A DNA stretch of 64,000 nucleotides from Silanimonas sp965368785 (GTDB lineage Bacteria > Pseudomonadota > Gammaproteobacteria > Xanthomonadales > Xanthomonadaceae). The notes under the pieces were generated by a model. That model did no database searches and had not been told where the DNA came from. It saw only the letters and a program-made list of their open reading frames with translations. The stretch is from contig CBDUOG010000003.1 in the NCBI GenBank assembly GCA_965368785.1, positions 1 through 64,000 on the forward strand. The letters run 5' to 3'. This document shows, piece by piece, positions 27,963 through 37,320 of this stretch. The first letter of the stretch is position 1. Every line of letters starts with the position of its first letter. The position numbers and the translations under genes were made by a program.

Positions 27963-28634
27963 TTATGCTGCTGGCGGTTGCGGCAGATGCTTTTTGATGC
28001 CGTTCTTCAGGGCGCCGCGCAAATCCATTAATCGACGATGGAAAAAATGACCGGTCTGCGGCATGCGTACCAAGGTCATGTCTTCTACATCCAGAGATTC
28101 CAGCCATTCATAAACTCTAGCACCGGATATCACTTCGTCTTCGTCGCCCTGGATAACCAACCACGGACTATTAGGTGAGGGCACCCCATCAAAGTCACGA
28201 AACCCGACGGGCGGTGCGATTGAAATCATAAACTTAACCGGCAGTTGTCGCGCCGCACGCAAGCTTACCCAGGCACCGAATGAAAAGCCGGCCAGCCACA
28301 GCTGAGCGCCTGGATTTTGCTTTGCAGCCCATTCGGCTACTGCAATTAAATCCAGCGTTTCGCCACGACCTTCATCGTAAACCCCATCAGACGCACCCAC
28401 GCCACGGAAGTTGAAGCGAACGACACGAACGCCGCACTCGCGTAAAGCACGCGCAGTCATCGTGACCACTTTATTGTGCATGCTGCCGCCATCAGGCGGA
28501 TGGGGGTGAGACACGATGGCAACAACGGGCTGTGCCGAATGCTCGGGCAAATCAATCGCCAACTCAATCCGACCCGCGGGGCCGTTGAGCATCATCGTGC
28601 CCGACTCGTTTGGAAAGGGCTGAACGTTTTTCAT
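27963..28634 (-). CDS. Small alpha/beta hydrolase (COG2945-like)
   Basis: A 223-residue alpha/beta hydrolase. It opens with AIVSHPHPPDGGSMHNKV, then RFNFRGVGASDGVYDEG, the nucleophile elbow LAGFSFGAWVS (catalytic Ser), the Asp region IQGDEDEVI and a C-terminal His in PQTGHFFH. This layout is that of the dienelactone-hydrolase-like group often annotated as a predicted esterase; the physiological substrate is unknown. It is cotranscribed with zapE. Confidence 0.83.
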   Translation of the reverse strand: MKNVQPFPNESGTMMLNGPAGRIELAIDLPEHSAQPVVAIVSHPHPPDGGSMHNKVVTMTARALRECGVRVVRFNFRGVGASDGVYDEGRGETLDLIAVAEWAAKQNPGAQLWLAGFSFGAWVSLRAARQLPVKFMISIAPPVGFRDFDGVPSPNSPWLVIQGDEDEVISGARVYEWLESLDVEDMTLVRMPQTGHFFHRRLMDLRGALKNGIKKHLPQPPAA

Positions 28635-28667
28635 GGGCGCTAGTGTAGTCCTTTTCCTCAGAAACGG

Positions 28668-30455
28668 TTACAGCTGCAAATCCACAACTAAGGGATCATG
28701 GTCAGATGAACGCCAAGGCCCGGGCTGCGTACTATTGCTGTATTCAAAGTCACTGAGTTCGTCAGCATTAATATGCCACTTATACGCACCTACTAAGTAC
28801 TTGTGCGCACTATGCGACAGCAGCACGTGATCAAGCCGACCGGCCTCAGCATTAAACACATAAGAGTAAACATCCGATGTAACGGAGAACGCATCGCGCC
28901 AGCCATGTTGTTTCAGCCACTGCAGTGGATCTTCCATCGCGTAGGCATTCAAATCACCCATGATTATGCGCAAATCACTACCGCTGCGCGTCGGATCACT
29001 GGCCAACCACTCACTTAAGCGCTGCGCCGACTCCAGGCGCGAGGCGTTAAAGCAGGACTGTCCGTCGTTTTTATCCTGGTCGGGGCCCTGTGCATCCGCA
29101 CAACTACCTTTGGATTTAAAGTGATTGGCGGCAACCGTAAATACAACACCCTTTTTCGAGCGAAAGCTCTGGGCAATAGGCGGTCGCGATTTTCCATCAA
29201 ATACGCCACCGAGCAGGAGCCCTGCATTGCCCTGCGTACTTACCCTGTCCTTACGGAATATCATCGCTACCGCGATGCTGTCATTGCCGGGCTTAGACGG
29301 TACCGAAAGCCCGGTCCACACGTTACCGCGCACCCCTTTATTGAGTGCGGCAAGTAAATCGTCCTGTGCACTCGACTCTTGGTCATAGTCGTTTTCAATC
29401 TCCTGCAAGGCGATGATGTCCGGATCCAACAGACTGACGACTTCAACATGCTTGTCTAGTTGGCGCTGGTACTCCTGCGCATCTGCAGCGCCGCGCTCAG
29501 TAGGAAATCCACCGCCCCGGCCGTCGCCATTGAATAAATTGAGCAGATTCAGACTCATCAATCGCAGCGTCGATGGTGTGCGCGGCGGTGCAGACGGACG
29601 CTCGGCCTGAGTGAACTTACCAGGTGCGTCGGTCAGTTGAAGACGATAGTATCCGTGGCGCTGATCGATGATGCCCTGAACCTGCTCTATGACCGTTCCG
29701 GTTCGATAGGGATTTTCTGCATCGATCGCCGTGGGCAAGTACCAAATTTTCTTTGGATTTTGCGCGTTGCGCGCATCGTCAATAATAATTCGGCGCCGCT
29801 CATTTTCTTTGGCCAAACGACGCGCTTCCACGCCGGGCTCAACGATGTCCGTTGGAACAAACAGACGACCGTCAAAACTAACTACCAACTCACCAAAGCG
29901 ACGCAAATTATGGGTACCGGAAATTGTTAGCGGCGATTGAATCGCAACACGCATACCTTCCAGCGACTCCCAACTTTCAACCCGAACCGGAGCCGTACTG
30001 AGCAATACCGGATTCGGTAACGGCGCCTGACCGATTGAATTCATTGCGATTGGCTCCAGCGCGGTCAGGCTGCTTGCAACATCGCCCAATTCGGCAACCA
30101 CGCCAGTAATCTCGACAAGCTCACCGAGCCGAATACGCGGCTCCTGAGACCTATCGTGTTGCACGAATATTGCATCGGAAGTGGCGCGATGCCTATCGGG
30201 TATTTCGCTTTGAAGAAAAAAGCCATTCAAGCCACCCACAAAATTGGCGCTAACTACGCCACGCACTCGAACGGACTGGCCTAGCAGCGGGCTAATATCG
30301 CCCTTGCCCTGCACTTGAGCAATCGTTTTGGACGGATAAATTACTTGTGCCGGGGCGTCGCCTGTAGCCTCGGCACCGCCGCGACCAGAGTCGCTCGGCA
30401 GGCAGGCCGAAAGTGTCGTAAAACACACAAAGGCAATGCTTATTTGACATTTCAT
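28668..30455 (-). CDS. Secreted endonuclease/exonuclease/phosphatase lipoprotein (ExeM/NucH-like)
   Basis: A 595-residue exported nuclease. The N-terminus is a lipoprotein signal with lipobox TLSAC near residue 18. Residues of about 40-270 form OB-fold-like domains (PLLGQSVRVRGVV). The C-terminal ~320 residues are the EEP nuclease domain, with LLDPDIIALQEIEND, ANHFKSKGSCAD, the GDLNAYAMEDP metal site and SSDHDPLVVDL at the end. Relatives such as Shewanella ExeM degrade extracellular DNA for phosphate or biofilm turnover; that role is inferred here. Its ATG at 30455 has GGAG eight bases upstream, after the cytochrome terminator. Confidence 0.82.
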   Translation of the reverse strand: MKCQISIAFVCFTTLSACLPSDSGRGGAEATGDAPAQVIYPSKTIAQVQGKGDISPLLGQSVRVRGVVSANFVGGLNGFFLQSEIPDRHRATSDAIFVQHDRSQEPRIRLGELVEITGVVAELGDVASSLTALEPIAMNSIGQAPLPNPVLLSTAPVRVESWESLEGMRVAIQSPLTISGTHNLRRFGELVVSFDGRLFVPTDIVEPGVEARRLAKENERRRIIIDDARNAQNPKKIWYLPTAIDAENPYRTGTVIEQVQGIIDQRHGYYRLQLTDAPGKFTQAERPSAPPRTPSTLRLMSLNLLNLFNGDGRGGGFPTERGAADAQEYQRQLDKHVEVVSLLDPDIIALQEIENDYDQESSAQDDLLAALNKGVRGNVWTGLSVPSKPGNDSIAVAMIFRKDRVSTQGNAGLLLGGVFDGKSRPPIAQSFRSKKGVVFTVAANHFKSKGSCADAQGPDQDKNDGQSCFNASRLESAQRLSEWLASDPTRSGSDLRIIMGDLNAYAMEDPLQWLKQHGWRDAFSVTSDVYSYVFNAEAGRLDHVLLSHSAHKYLVGAYKWHINADELSDFEYSNSTQPGPWRSSDHDPLVVDLQL

Positions 30456-30474
30456 TTATTCACTCCAAAACGCA

Positions 30475-30500
30475 AAACGCCGCCCGACGGCGGCGTTTGT
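30475..30500 (-). terminator. Terminator between cytochrome c5 and the nuclease gene
   Basis: A perfect 10-bp stem AAACGCCGCC/GGCGGCGTTT (30475-30484 and 30489-30498) with loop CGAC. On the minus strand it is followed by TTTTGCGTTTT. It ends the cytochrome transcript just ahead of the nuclease start. Confidence 0.85.
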
Positions 30501-30517
30501 CCGCAAGCGCGTCCGGC

Positions 30518-31036
30518 TTACTTGAGATTATCCAGCATGTATTGGACCGCCGCACGTACTTGCTCATCGTTCAACGACGCGTTGCCGCCACGAGCCGGCA
30601 TAACGCCTTCTTCCGGACCGTCGTAGCCTTCAATCGCATGTTTTACCAAAGTATCGAGGCCAACCCCGGTACGGCCAGCCCAGGCCGCTTTGGTCATCAA
30701 CGGAGCACCGCCGGCGCCACTGTTATGGCAGGCCCCGCACAAATTCGCGAAAATTACCGTGCCATCGAGCGTCCCGCCGTAGGCGACAACACCTTTGGCT
30801 GCTTCGGCGGCCAGGCGCTGCGCCTCTTGCGCTGCCGCCATGCCGGTATCGCCGGCATAGACTGCACCGACCGGCGCGATGCGCTCAACTTTGCGCTGCT
30901 GTGCCGATTCATTGGGCTCAATTTCTTGTTGGCTGTTAAACCACAATCCAAGTAGGATCAGGGCGACCATAATGCCGAACAAGATGGCGATGACCTGAGA
31001 AAAGTGTTTTAAGAATACGAGATCGTGATTACGCAA
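30518..31036 (-). CDS. Membrane-anchored cytochrome c5-like monohaem protein
   Basis: A 172-residue c-type cytochrome. One N-terminal membrane anchor (ILFGIMVALILLGLWF) precedes a linker and a single haem-binding site CGACH in LCGACHNSGAGGAP. The distal Met ligand is likely in EGVMPARGG. The C-terminal DEQVRAAVQYMLDNLK is typical of cytochrome c5. It should carry electrons on the periplasmic face of the inner membrane, towards terminal oxidases or another reductase. It has its own promoter and terminator, so it is a single-gene unit. Confidence 0.9.
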   Translation of the reverse strand: MRNHDLVFLKHFSQVIAILFGIMVALILLGLWFNSQQEIEPNESAQQRKVERIAPVGAVYAGDTGMAAAQEAQRLAAEAAKGVVAYGGTLDGTVIFANLCGACHNSGAGGAPLMTKAAWAGRTGVGLDTLVKHAIEGYDGPEEGVMPARGGNASLNDEQVRAAVQYMLDNLK

Positions 31037-31081
31037 GGGGCACCTAGTCCTAGCTGAACTTAAGCATTTCGCTGGGCTGGC

Positions 31082-31109
31082 ATTATATCGGTCTTGAGGC
31101 CCTTGGCAA
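31082..31109 (-). promoter_or_regulatory. Sigma-70 promoter of the cytochrome gene
   Basis: On the minus strand TTGCCA (31104-31109) and a perfect TATAAT (31082-31087) are 16 bases apart, which puts the start near 31075, about 40 bases before the ATG. The -35 hexamer overlaps one arm of a 9-bp inverted repeat GCAAAAGCA/TGCTTTTGC (31106-31114 and 31131-31139), a possible operator. Confidence 0.6.
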
Positions 31110-31207
31110 AAGCATTCTTGTCCGGAAAGCTGCTTTTGCGGGAATTCTGGGGCCGGATGTTCGAACTTGAGCGCTGCGCCTTCGGCTGATTTGGCCAGTG
31201 GCAGGGG

Positions 31208-32119
31208 CTAAAAGATCGAAAAGCCGGTGCGCTGCGTCAGCATGGCCAGCGCTTTCATACCCACCAAAGAATTGCCCGACGGGCCCAGAGCGGGTGACCA
31301 GACGCAAACCGCGAACTTGCCCGGAAGCACCGCAAGAATGCCACCACCGACCCCGCTCTTGGCGGCCAGACCGATTCGATACGCAAATTCACCGGCAGCG
31401 TCGTAGGTTCCGCAGGTCAGCATCAGTGCATTGATGTGCTTACTTTGCTGCAGGCTCAGGGCGCGATTGCCATTGAGCTCAATGCCACCATTGGCCAGGC
31501 AATATCCGGCCTTAGCGACTTCCACACAATTCATCGCAATTGAGCAGTGGTGAAAATACGCGTCAAGAACCACCGCCGGGTCATGCTTGAGGTTACCGAA
31601 GCTTTTAATAAACCAGGCCATCGCAGTATTGCGAAAACCAGTTGCTTGCTCGCCGGCGGCCACTTCGTAGTCGAAATCGATCGTCGGCGACTGCGCCAGC
31701 TTGCGAATTGCGCCGATGACACTTTGTTTGGCATCCGGCAGGTGATCAAGGATCACATCGGTTACGACCAGAGCCCCGGCGTTGATGAACGGATTGCGCG
31801 GAATGCCCCGCTCATTTTCCAGCTGGACCAGCGAATTAAACTTTGAGCCCGACGGCTCCTTGCCCACGCGTTGCCACAGGCGATCGTCAAAATGCTGCAT
31901 GGCGACCGCCAGAGTCCATACTTTGCTCATCGACTGAATCGAAAAACGCTCAATGGCGTCGCCCGCTTGATAGATCGTTCCATCAACGCTTATCAAGGCC
32001 ATACCCAGCTTTTGCGCGCTGATACGCGCCAGCGGCGGAATGTAACTGGCGACCTCACCCTGACCCAGCTGCGGACCCAGAGACTCGACAATCTCTTCGA
32101 GCAAACTTTGATAATCCAT
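31208..32119 (-). CDS. glsA: Glutaminase
   Basis: A cytosolic serine-dependent glutaminase of about 303 residues that hydrolyses glutamine to glutamate and ammonia. The sequence closely follows E. coli GlsB/YneH: the catalytic SxxK in FSIQSMSKVWTL, GIPRNPFINAGALVV, FGNLKHDP and SGVGGGILAVLPGKFAV. ATG at 32119 has GGA six bases upstream and fits E. coli; in-frame ATG at 32125 and TTG at 32137 are alternatives. It lies about 75 bases downstream of recD on the same strand. Confidence 0.93.
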   Translation of the reverse strand: MDYQSLLEEIVESLGPQLGQGEVASYIPPLARISAQKLGMALISVDGTIYQAGDAIERFSIQSMSKVWTLAVAMQHFDDRLWQRVGKEPSGSKFNSLVQLENERGIPRNPFINAGALVVTDVILDHLPDAKQSVIGAIRKLAQSPTIDFDYEVAAGEQATGFRNTAMAWFIKSFGNLKHDPAVVLDAYFHHCSIAMNCVEVAKAGYCLANGGIELNGNRALSLQQSKHINALMLTCGTYDAAGEFAYRIGLAAKSGVGGGILAVLPGKFAVCVWSPALGPSGNSLVGMKALAMLTQRTGFSIF

Positions 32120-32195
32120 CAACATTCCAGCGCGCAAGAATCCACAATCATATATCGGCGGCGGCGCACAAAATTAAATTCGAGCATTTGCGCTC

Positions 32196-33878
32196 TTAGA
32201 GCCGCTGATTTAACGCATCGAACAATCCGCCCAGGCGCCGCTCCTGATAGGCCAGGCACGCACCAACCACTTCATCGCTAGCGTATAGCTTGAGGCTCGA
32301 CTTGGCACGCGTGAGTGCGGTGTACAGTAACTGTCGCGAGTGCAATGCGTGCTGGGGCTCAGGCGGCAACACGATGGTTACCTGCTGATATTCCGAGCCC
32401 TGCGATTTATGCACAGTTAGCGCAAAAGCGGACTCGTGCGGTGGCAAGTCATCCACGCTGAAGCTTCTGACATCGGATTCACAGCGGAAGTAAACACGCA
32501 GCGCGCCATCGGCGTCGGCTAGACACAATCCGATATCGCCGTTAAATAGACCCCGGTTGGCATCGTTGCTGCGCACCATCACACGGCGTCCGGGGTACCA
32601 CAGCTGCTGGGCCGGCAATTGCTGGTGCAGTTTGATCTGGCTCTCAATAGCGCGATTAATCGAATGACTGCCCCAAGGCCCGTGGCGTACGCTGCATAAA
32701 ATGGATTGATCGTTAAGGCTGCGCAATGCCGCAAACGCTTCGGACTCACCGGATGCATTCACGACAAATTCGCCGCGGCAAATTTGCTGCGCTGAATCGT
32801 TAATCATTTCACGCAGATCCACCGCATCCGGTGCCATGCACCATTGAATCGTTGAATCTGCAGCTGCTTGTCTGAAGGCACTCAAATCACCGGCCCGACA
32901 CGCAGCAAATAGCGTCTGCAACGCCCGATCACTGCGGTGAATTGTGCTTAGCTCAGCGACCGCCGACTTTGCCTTAGCCTGCAGCGCGCGCTGCAAGTCG
33001 GCCAAAGGCGAACCAGCCGATATCGCGCTGAGCTGATCCGGATCACCAACGACCAACAACTGGCACTCCCGTGCGCACGATTGCAGCAGGGCGCGAAAAT
33101 GCCCCAGATCGATCATGGATGCTTCATCAACAACGATCAGATCAAAAGGAAGGGTCTCTATTGACCCCGAAGCCAAGCCTCCACGAATGCGTTGGCCGAG
33201 AAGACGATGCAACGTCTGCGCGCGAAGTTCCCGGAGCGTGTGCAAATGCGGCTGCCATCGCGCGTTTAGATGTTGCGCCAGCAAATCCGCCCCCGCACTA
33301 ATCGCTTCGGCCATACGTTGCGCTGCCTTGCCGGTTGGTGCCGCAAGGGCAATACGCAATGGCTGATCTGCCTGCTGCAATATCTGCAATAGATAACGCA
33401 AAATCAGGCTGGTCTTTCCGGTTCCCGGCCCGCCCGTAAGTAAGAATAATTTATGTGCAACCGCAGCCTGCAGCGCCTGCGCTTGATCGGCTGAGCAGCC
33501 TTGCAATAATTCGGCATCGAGTGCACTGCCGGGGATTGCATCCACGCAACGTGCACTTATCTGATCTGCAATAAATTGTTCGTGATCAAAATTTCGGCGC
33601 AAAAATAATCGTTGCCGCGCATCAATCACCATGGCTGCCGCACTGCCCTCGTCGCCAAGCCATTTGCCCGTAAGTTCACGACGCAGCGCCTGCACATCCA
33701 GACCCGCGGCATGCTGTTGAATGAATGTTGCATCGGCTAAATCAATACAGGCATGGCCATTGGCCTCTGCGGCCAGACACAGAGCAGCCAAATGCCCGAG
33801 CACGCCCGAGCCACTATGCGTGCGGACCAATTCGGCCAGCGCCCGGTCCACTTCGCGCAATGTCAGCTCAGAGTGCAT
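32196..33878 (-). CDS. recD: Exodeoxyribonuclease V alpha subunit (RecD)
   Basis: The 5'-3' helicase motor of RecBCD, which processes double-strand breaks and degrades linear foreign DNA. 560 residues (E. coli 608). Walker A is LLTGGPGTGKTSLIL at about residue 142; motif II is VVDEASMIDL; the C-terminal motifs are LTVHKSQGSEYQQV and LLYTALTRAK. The ATG overlaps the 3' end of recB by 11 bases, so translation is coupled. Order on the transcript is recC-recB-recD. Confidence 0.95.
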   Translation of the reverse strand: MHSELTLREVDRALAELVRTHSGSGVLGHLAALCLAAEANGHACIDLADATFIQQHAAGLDVQALRRELTGKWLGDEGSAAAMVIDARQRLFLRRNFDHEQFIADQISARCVDAIPGSALDAELLQGCSADQAQALQAAVAHKLFLLTGGPGTGKTSLILRYLLQILQQADQPLRIALAAPTGKAAQRMAEAISAGADLLAQHLNARWQPHLHTLRELRAQTLHRLLGQRIRGGLASGSIETLPFDLIVVDEASMIDLGHFRALLQSCARECQLLVVGDPDQLSAISAGSPLADLQRALQAKAKSAVAELSTIHRSDRALQTLFAACRAGDLSAFRQAAADSTIQWCMAPDAVDLREMINDSAQQICRGEFVVNASGESEAFAALRSLNDQSILCSVRHGPWGSHSINRAIESQIKLHQQLPAQQLWYPGRRVMVRSNDANRGLFNGDIGLCLADADGALRVYFRCESDVRSFSVDDLPPHESAFALTVHKSQGSEYQQVTIVLPPEPQHALHSRQLLYTALTRAKSSLKLYASDEVVGACLAYQERRLGGLFDALNQRL

Positions 33879-36800
33879 GCTCAGCCTCCGATAGCCAGAT
33901 GCGCGCGGCTTTGATGAGTTCGGGCGGAAACTGCAGCTCGCTTAAACCCAGGCCATCGGCCAGACCAAAACCACGTACAAACAAGTAATAGGCACCGCCA
34001 AGTTGCTGCTCCACGCAATAGCCGGTGATCCGCCGCTGCAGAAATCGATCCAAGGCCAGGCAGTACAGGAAGGCTTGAAAACCATAGGCATGTTTGTGCA
34101 TTTCCCGCGCCAAATTCTCGGGGCGATAATCCTGAGCCCGGGAACCTAACCAGTTACTTTTGTAATCGAGAATGTAATAACGCCCGGCGTGTCGAAACAC
34201 CAAGTCAATCGCACCATTAAAATAACCTGCAAGATCACTTTGATTGACATGCTCAGGGATTAAGTCGTCCCAACCATACTGTTTGCACAACGCGCGTAAT
34301 CCAGCCAAATTGCGCCGGCTTAACTTAAACTCAAAACGCATCTCAGCCACACGATCGCTGAGAGCCAGCTTCTCAAGACTCACACCGCAGGGCAAGGCAC
34401 ATTGCAAATTGCGACGCAGCATATGCGCAATTGCGTCGATCACTTCAGCGCTATCACTACCCTCGGCAATACCGAACAGCAGTAACGCATTCCGGATCAA
34501 TGCGGTCAGCTCTGCCGGACTTTGGCAACCACGCTCGTGCTCAAAAATGTAATGGACCGCATTACCAAACACGGTGCCCTTGATATTCGAAAGGGTCTGC
34601 AACTCCAAATGCACTTCATCGCGATCATCAATGAGCAGCGGCTCGGCATCGAGCTCGTCGCCAGCCGGCGCAAACTCGAAGCGATGCGCATGCCCCATTA
34701 CCGAACTAAAACTGCATCGTCCAACGCCCAACGGCGTGTACGGCAATTCACGAACGCTAATCGGGCGCACAATCTCAGCGGATGAAATACTTTCTCTCTG
34801 GCGATCAGCCGCATCAGAATCGATCACGGTAAGCTGCGCAAGATCTTGCTCAGCCGGCAATTCACCAACGCACAATTCAGCCAGTACCTGTGCCAGATCA
34901 CGCCCGGCGCCATCAGAGCGTACGTAGTCACCGACATTGATAAAAACATGGCTCGCCAATTTTGCACGGGTAATCGCCACGTAGGCCAGGCGGGTGTTTT
35001 CCTGACGCTTTTCGTGCGCTTCGCGCGCCTGACTATCGGCCAACTCAGAACTGCCCAGATCAATGCACAGCTGGCCAGCATCATCGTGATACAAAGGAAA
35101 CTGAAACCCGCGTCCGGCCGCAGAGTTCGCTTCAGGCAGGAACGGTATAAATACGAAAGGAAACTGCAGGCCCTTGGCCGCATGAATGGTCAGTAAGCGC
35201 ACGCCGGGTTGATCGCTTTCCATTCGAAGGTCGCTGGATTCCTCATCGTCTACTTCGGCGCTGGTCATTTGCCACTGTCGGGCCAGATGCAACACCAGCT
35301 GGTCAAAACCCAAACCCTGCGCCGCTTTCGATTGTAATAACTCGGCTAAATGGCGCAGATCAGTCATCGCCCGTTCGCCATATTCAAATGGCAACAAGTT
35401 TGGGGCACAGTGCAGCAGCACTTGTTCAATAACCGCGCAGATTCCCTGTTGCGCGAGTTGCTGATGCCAAACACGACAATGTTGGCGCCAGATATCGAGG
35501 CCGGCCACCGCTTCACCCCGTGCCGCGCATTGCAGCTGCGCCAGCTCGCCTCCGACGCAGCGCGTGGCAAATGCGGCGCGAACCAAAGACTCGTCGTGGG
35601 CCGAGTCGATCGCCTGCAGGATTCGCCGCAACTCTTCAGCCCATTTGCTGCTGTACACGCTTTGCCCGGATCGCGTGCTATAGCGAATGCCGCGCTCGCG
35701 CAGTAGCGGCTTAATACCGTCAATTTGTTTATTCGTCCGCAGCAGCACCGCAACATCCGAGGCCAAAACCGCTTGTGCACTTTGGGCTCCCAGCAAATCG
35801 GCGATCGCATCAGCACACAGGCTTAATGCCCTGAATTCTTTTTCCGGCTTGTTTGCGCTTAACTCAAAGCGATGTACATGCAAACCCGTGCGCGACGGCT
35901 CGATCACAAGTTGCGTGCAGGCAGACTCGATTTCCTGATAGCGAATTTCATCACTTAAAAACGCATTTCGGGTTTGCTTGTATAAGGCATTATTGGCAGC
36001 AACCAATTTCGCTACTGATCGGTAGTTGCGGCGCAAGGTGTAACGCTGGTCCGCCGACTTAGCCGCAGCCAGATAAGCAAAAATGTCGCCGCCCCGAAAC
36101 CCGTAAATGGCCTGCTTCGGATCGCCGATTAAAGTTAAACCCAGCTCATCGTTCGCGGCCGGCCAAATTCGATCAAAGATGTCGAACTGTCGGGTATCGG
36201 TATCTTGAAATTCATCCACCATCGCCACCGGATAGCGCGCCCGGATCGCGCCGGCCAGGTCCGCTCCGGATTCGCCGCGCAACGCGTGATGGAGCTGTTC
36301 AATGATTTGATCAAACGTCCATTGCGAACGCTGCAAGGCACGCTCGTTCATCGCCTGTCGTGATTTTTCCAGCCAGTCATTGAGCAGAGCGCCTTGAATC
36401 AGCTCGTTGCTGCGAAATAACAGCGCCGCAAATGGCAGGATTCTGGCGGCGGCCGGATGCTGTTCGAAACGCGCGCGTTCAGTGGCATTCAAAAATTGTT
36501 CGGCGTATTCGGATTCGTCGAATGCTTTACCGTCTCCACCCTTGAGCTGCGATAAATCCCGAGCTTCCAGCGCGCCGGCAATGGCCCCCAACCGGGTCCT
36601 AAGTTTGCTTTTACGTGATCCAAAATAGCTTTTGTCTTCACTGAGCTCACGCAGGCCGGCAATCAGCTCAGAATCACCCAACAGCATTTCAATTTGTGCC
36701 ATGGCGCCGCTACGCGGTATGGCACCGGGTCGGTCAATCTTCTTTAAGCGTTGGGCCAGGTATTCCGGTGATCGCTGTAGCAACGACGAATCAACCTCAG

Positions 36801-37320
36801 CGAACTGTACTTCGCGCCGCCACAGGTCTCGCACTATCTCCAGACCCAACTCATCCTGGTCAACTAATTGCCGCGGCGAAAAATCGGCAGCACACTCAAA
36901 CGGAAACTCTTTGAGCAAACGCATCGAGAGCGCATGGATTGTGCCAATCGGCGCTGCGTCTAACTGATTCAGCGCATTGATCAGGGCTAATCGGTCGTCG
37001 TCTTGCAGGCCACCGCGGCCGCGCTGCCACAGATACTCAGCAAGTTCACGCTGATCATCAGCTACGTCTGCGTCGATGTTCTGCACCCAATGCAGGCATT
37101 CAAGAAGGCGTTGACGAATCCGCAAGCGCAACTCGGCCGCCGCAGCCTCGGTAAAGGTTGCCAGGAAAATACCCAGCACACTGCGCCTGGCCTCAAGAAT
37201 TTGCCGCACATAAAGCAAGGTAAGTTGGTGGGTCTTACCTGTGCCCGCGGACGCCTCAATCAAGCTGCGCCCGCTTAGCGCTGCGCTCTGCCACACTAAC
37301 TGCATTGCCGCGGTGCTCAT
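33868..37320 (-). CDS. recB: Exodeoxyribonuclease V beta subunit (RecB)
   Basis: The 3'-5' UvrD-family helicase and nuclease subunit, 1150 residues (E. coli 1180). Walker A EASAGTGKTHQL includes Lys29. Motif II is VDEFQDTDTRQF and motif III follows as LIGDPKQAIYGFRGGD; LTIHAAKGLQFPFVFIP is motif V. The C-terminal nuclease domain is complete, with GAIDLVFRH and YYILDYKSNWLG giving the catalytic Asp and Lys. The ATG overlaps the recC TGA (ATGA). It is a full RecBCD enzyme, not an AddAB system. Confidence 0.95.
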   Translation of the reverse strand: MSTAAMQLVWQSAALSGRSLIEASAGTGKTHQLTLLYVRQILEARRSVLGIFLATFTEAAAAELRLRIRQRLLECLHWVQNIDADVADDQRELAEYLWQRGRGGLQDDDRLALINALNQLDAAPIGTIHALSMRLLKEFPFECAADFSPRQLVDQDELGLEIVRDLWRREVQFAEVDSSLLQRSPEYLAQRLKKIDRPGAIPRSGAMAQIEMLLGDSELIAGLRELSEDKSYFGSRKSKLRTRLGAIAGALEARDLSQLKGGDGKAFDESEYAEQFLNATERARFEQHPAAARILPFAALLFRSNELIQGALLNDWLEKSRQAMNERALQRSQWTFDQIIEQLHHALRGESGADLAGAIRARYPVAMVDEFQDTDTRQFDIFDRIWPAANDELGLTLIGDPKQAIYGFRGGDIFAYLAAAKSADQRYTLRRNYRSVAKLVAANNALYKQTRNAFLSDEIRYQEIESACTQLVIEPSRTGLHVHRFELSANKPEKEFRALSLCADAIADLLGAQSAQAVLASDVAVLLRTNKQIDGIKPLLRERGIRYSTRSGQSVYSSKWAEELRRILQAIDSAHDESLVRAAFATRCVGGELAQLQCAARGEAVAGLDIWRQHCRVWHQQLAQQGICAVIEQVLLHCAPNLLPFEYGERAMTDLRHLAELLQSKAAQGLGFDQLVLHLARQWQMTSAEVDDEESSDLRMESDQPGVRLLTIHAAKGLQFPFVFIPFLPEANSAAGRGFQFPLYHDDAGQLCIDLGSSELADSQAREAHEKRQENTRLAYVAITRAKLASHVFINVGDYVRSDGAGRDLAQVLAELCVGELPAEQDLAQLTVIDSDAADRQRESISSAEIVRPISVRELPYTPLGVGRCSFSSVMGHAHRFEFAPAGDELDAEPLLIDDRDEVHLELQTLSNIKGTVFGNAVHYIFEHERGCQSPAELTALIRNALLLFGIAEGSDSAEVIDAIAHMLRRNLQCALPCGVSLEKLALSDRVAEMRFEFKLSRRNLAGLRALCKQYGWDDLIPEHVNQSDLAGYFNGAIDLVFRHAGRYYILDYKSNWLGSRAQDYRPENLAREMHKHAYGFQAFLYCLALDRFLQRRITGYCVEQQLGGAYYLFVRGFGLADGLGLSELQFPPELIKAARIWLSEAEHAL

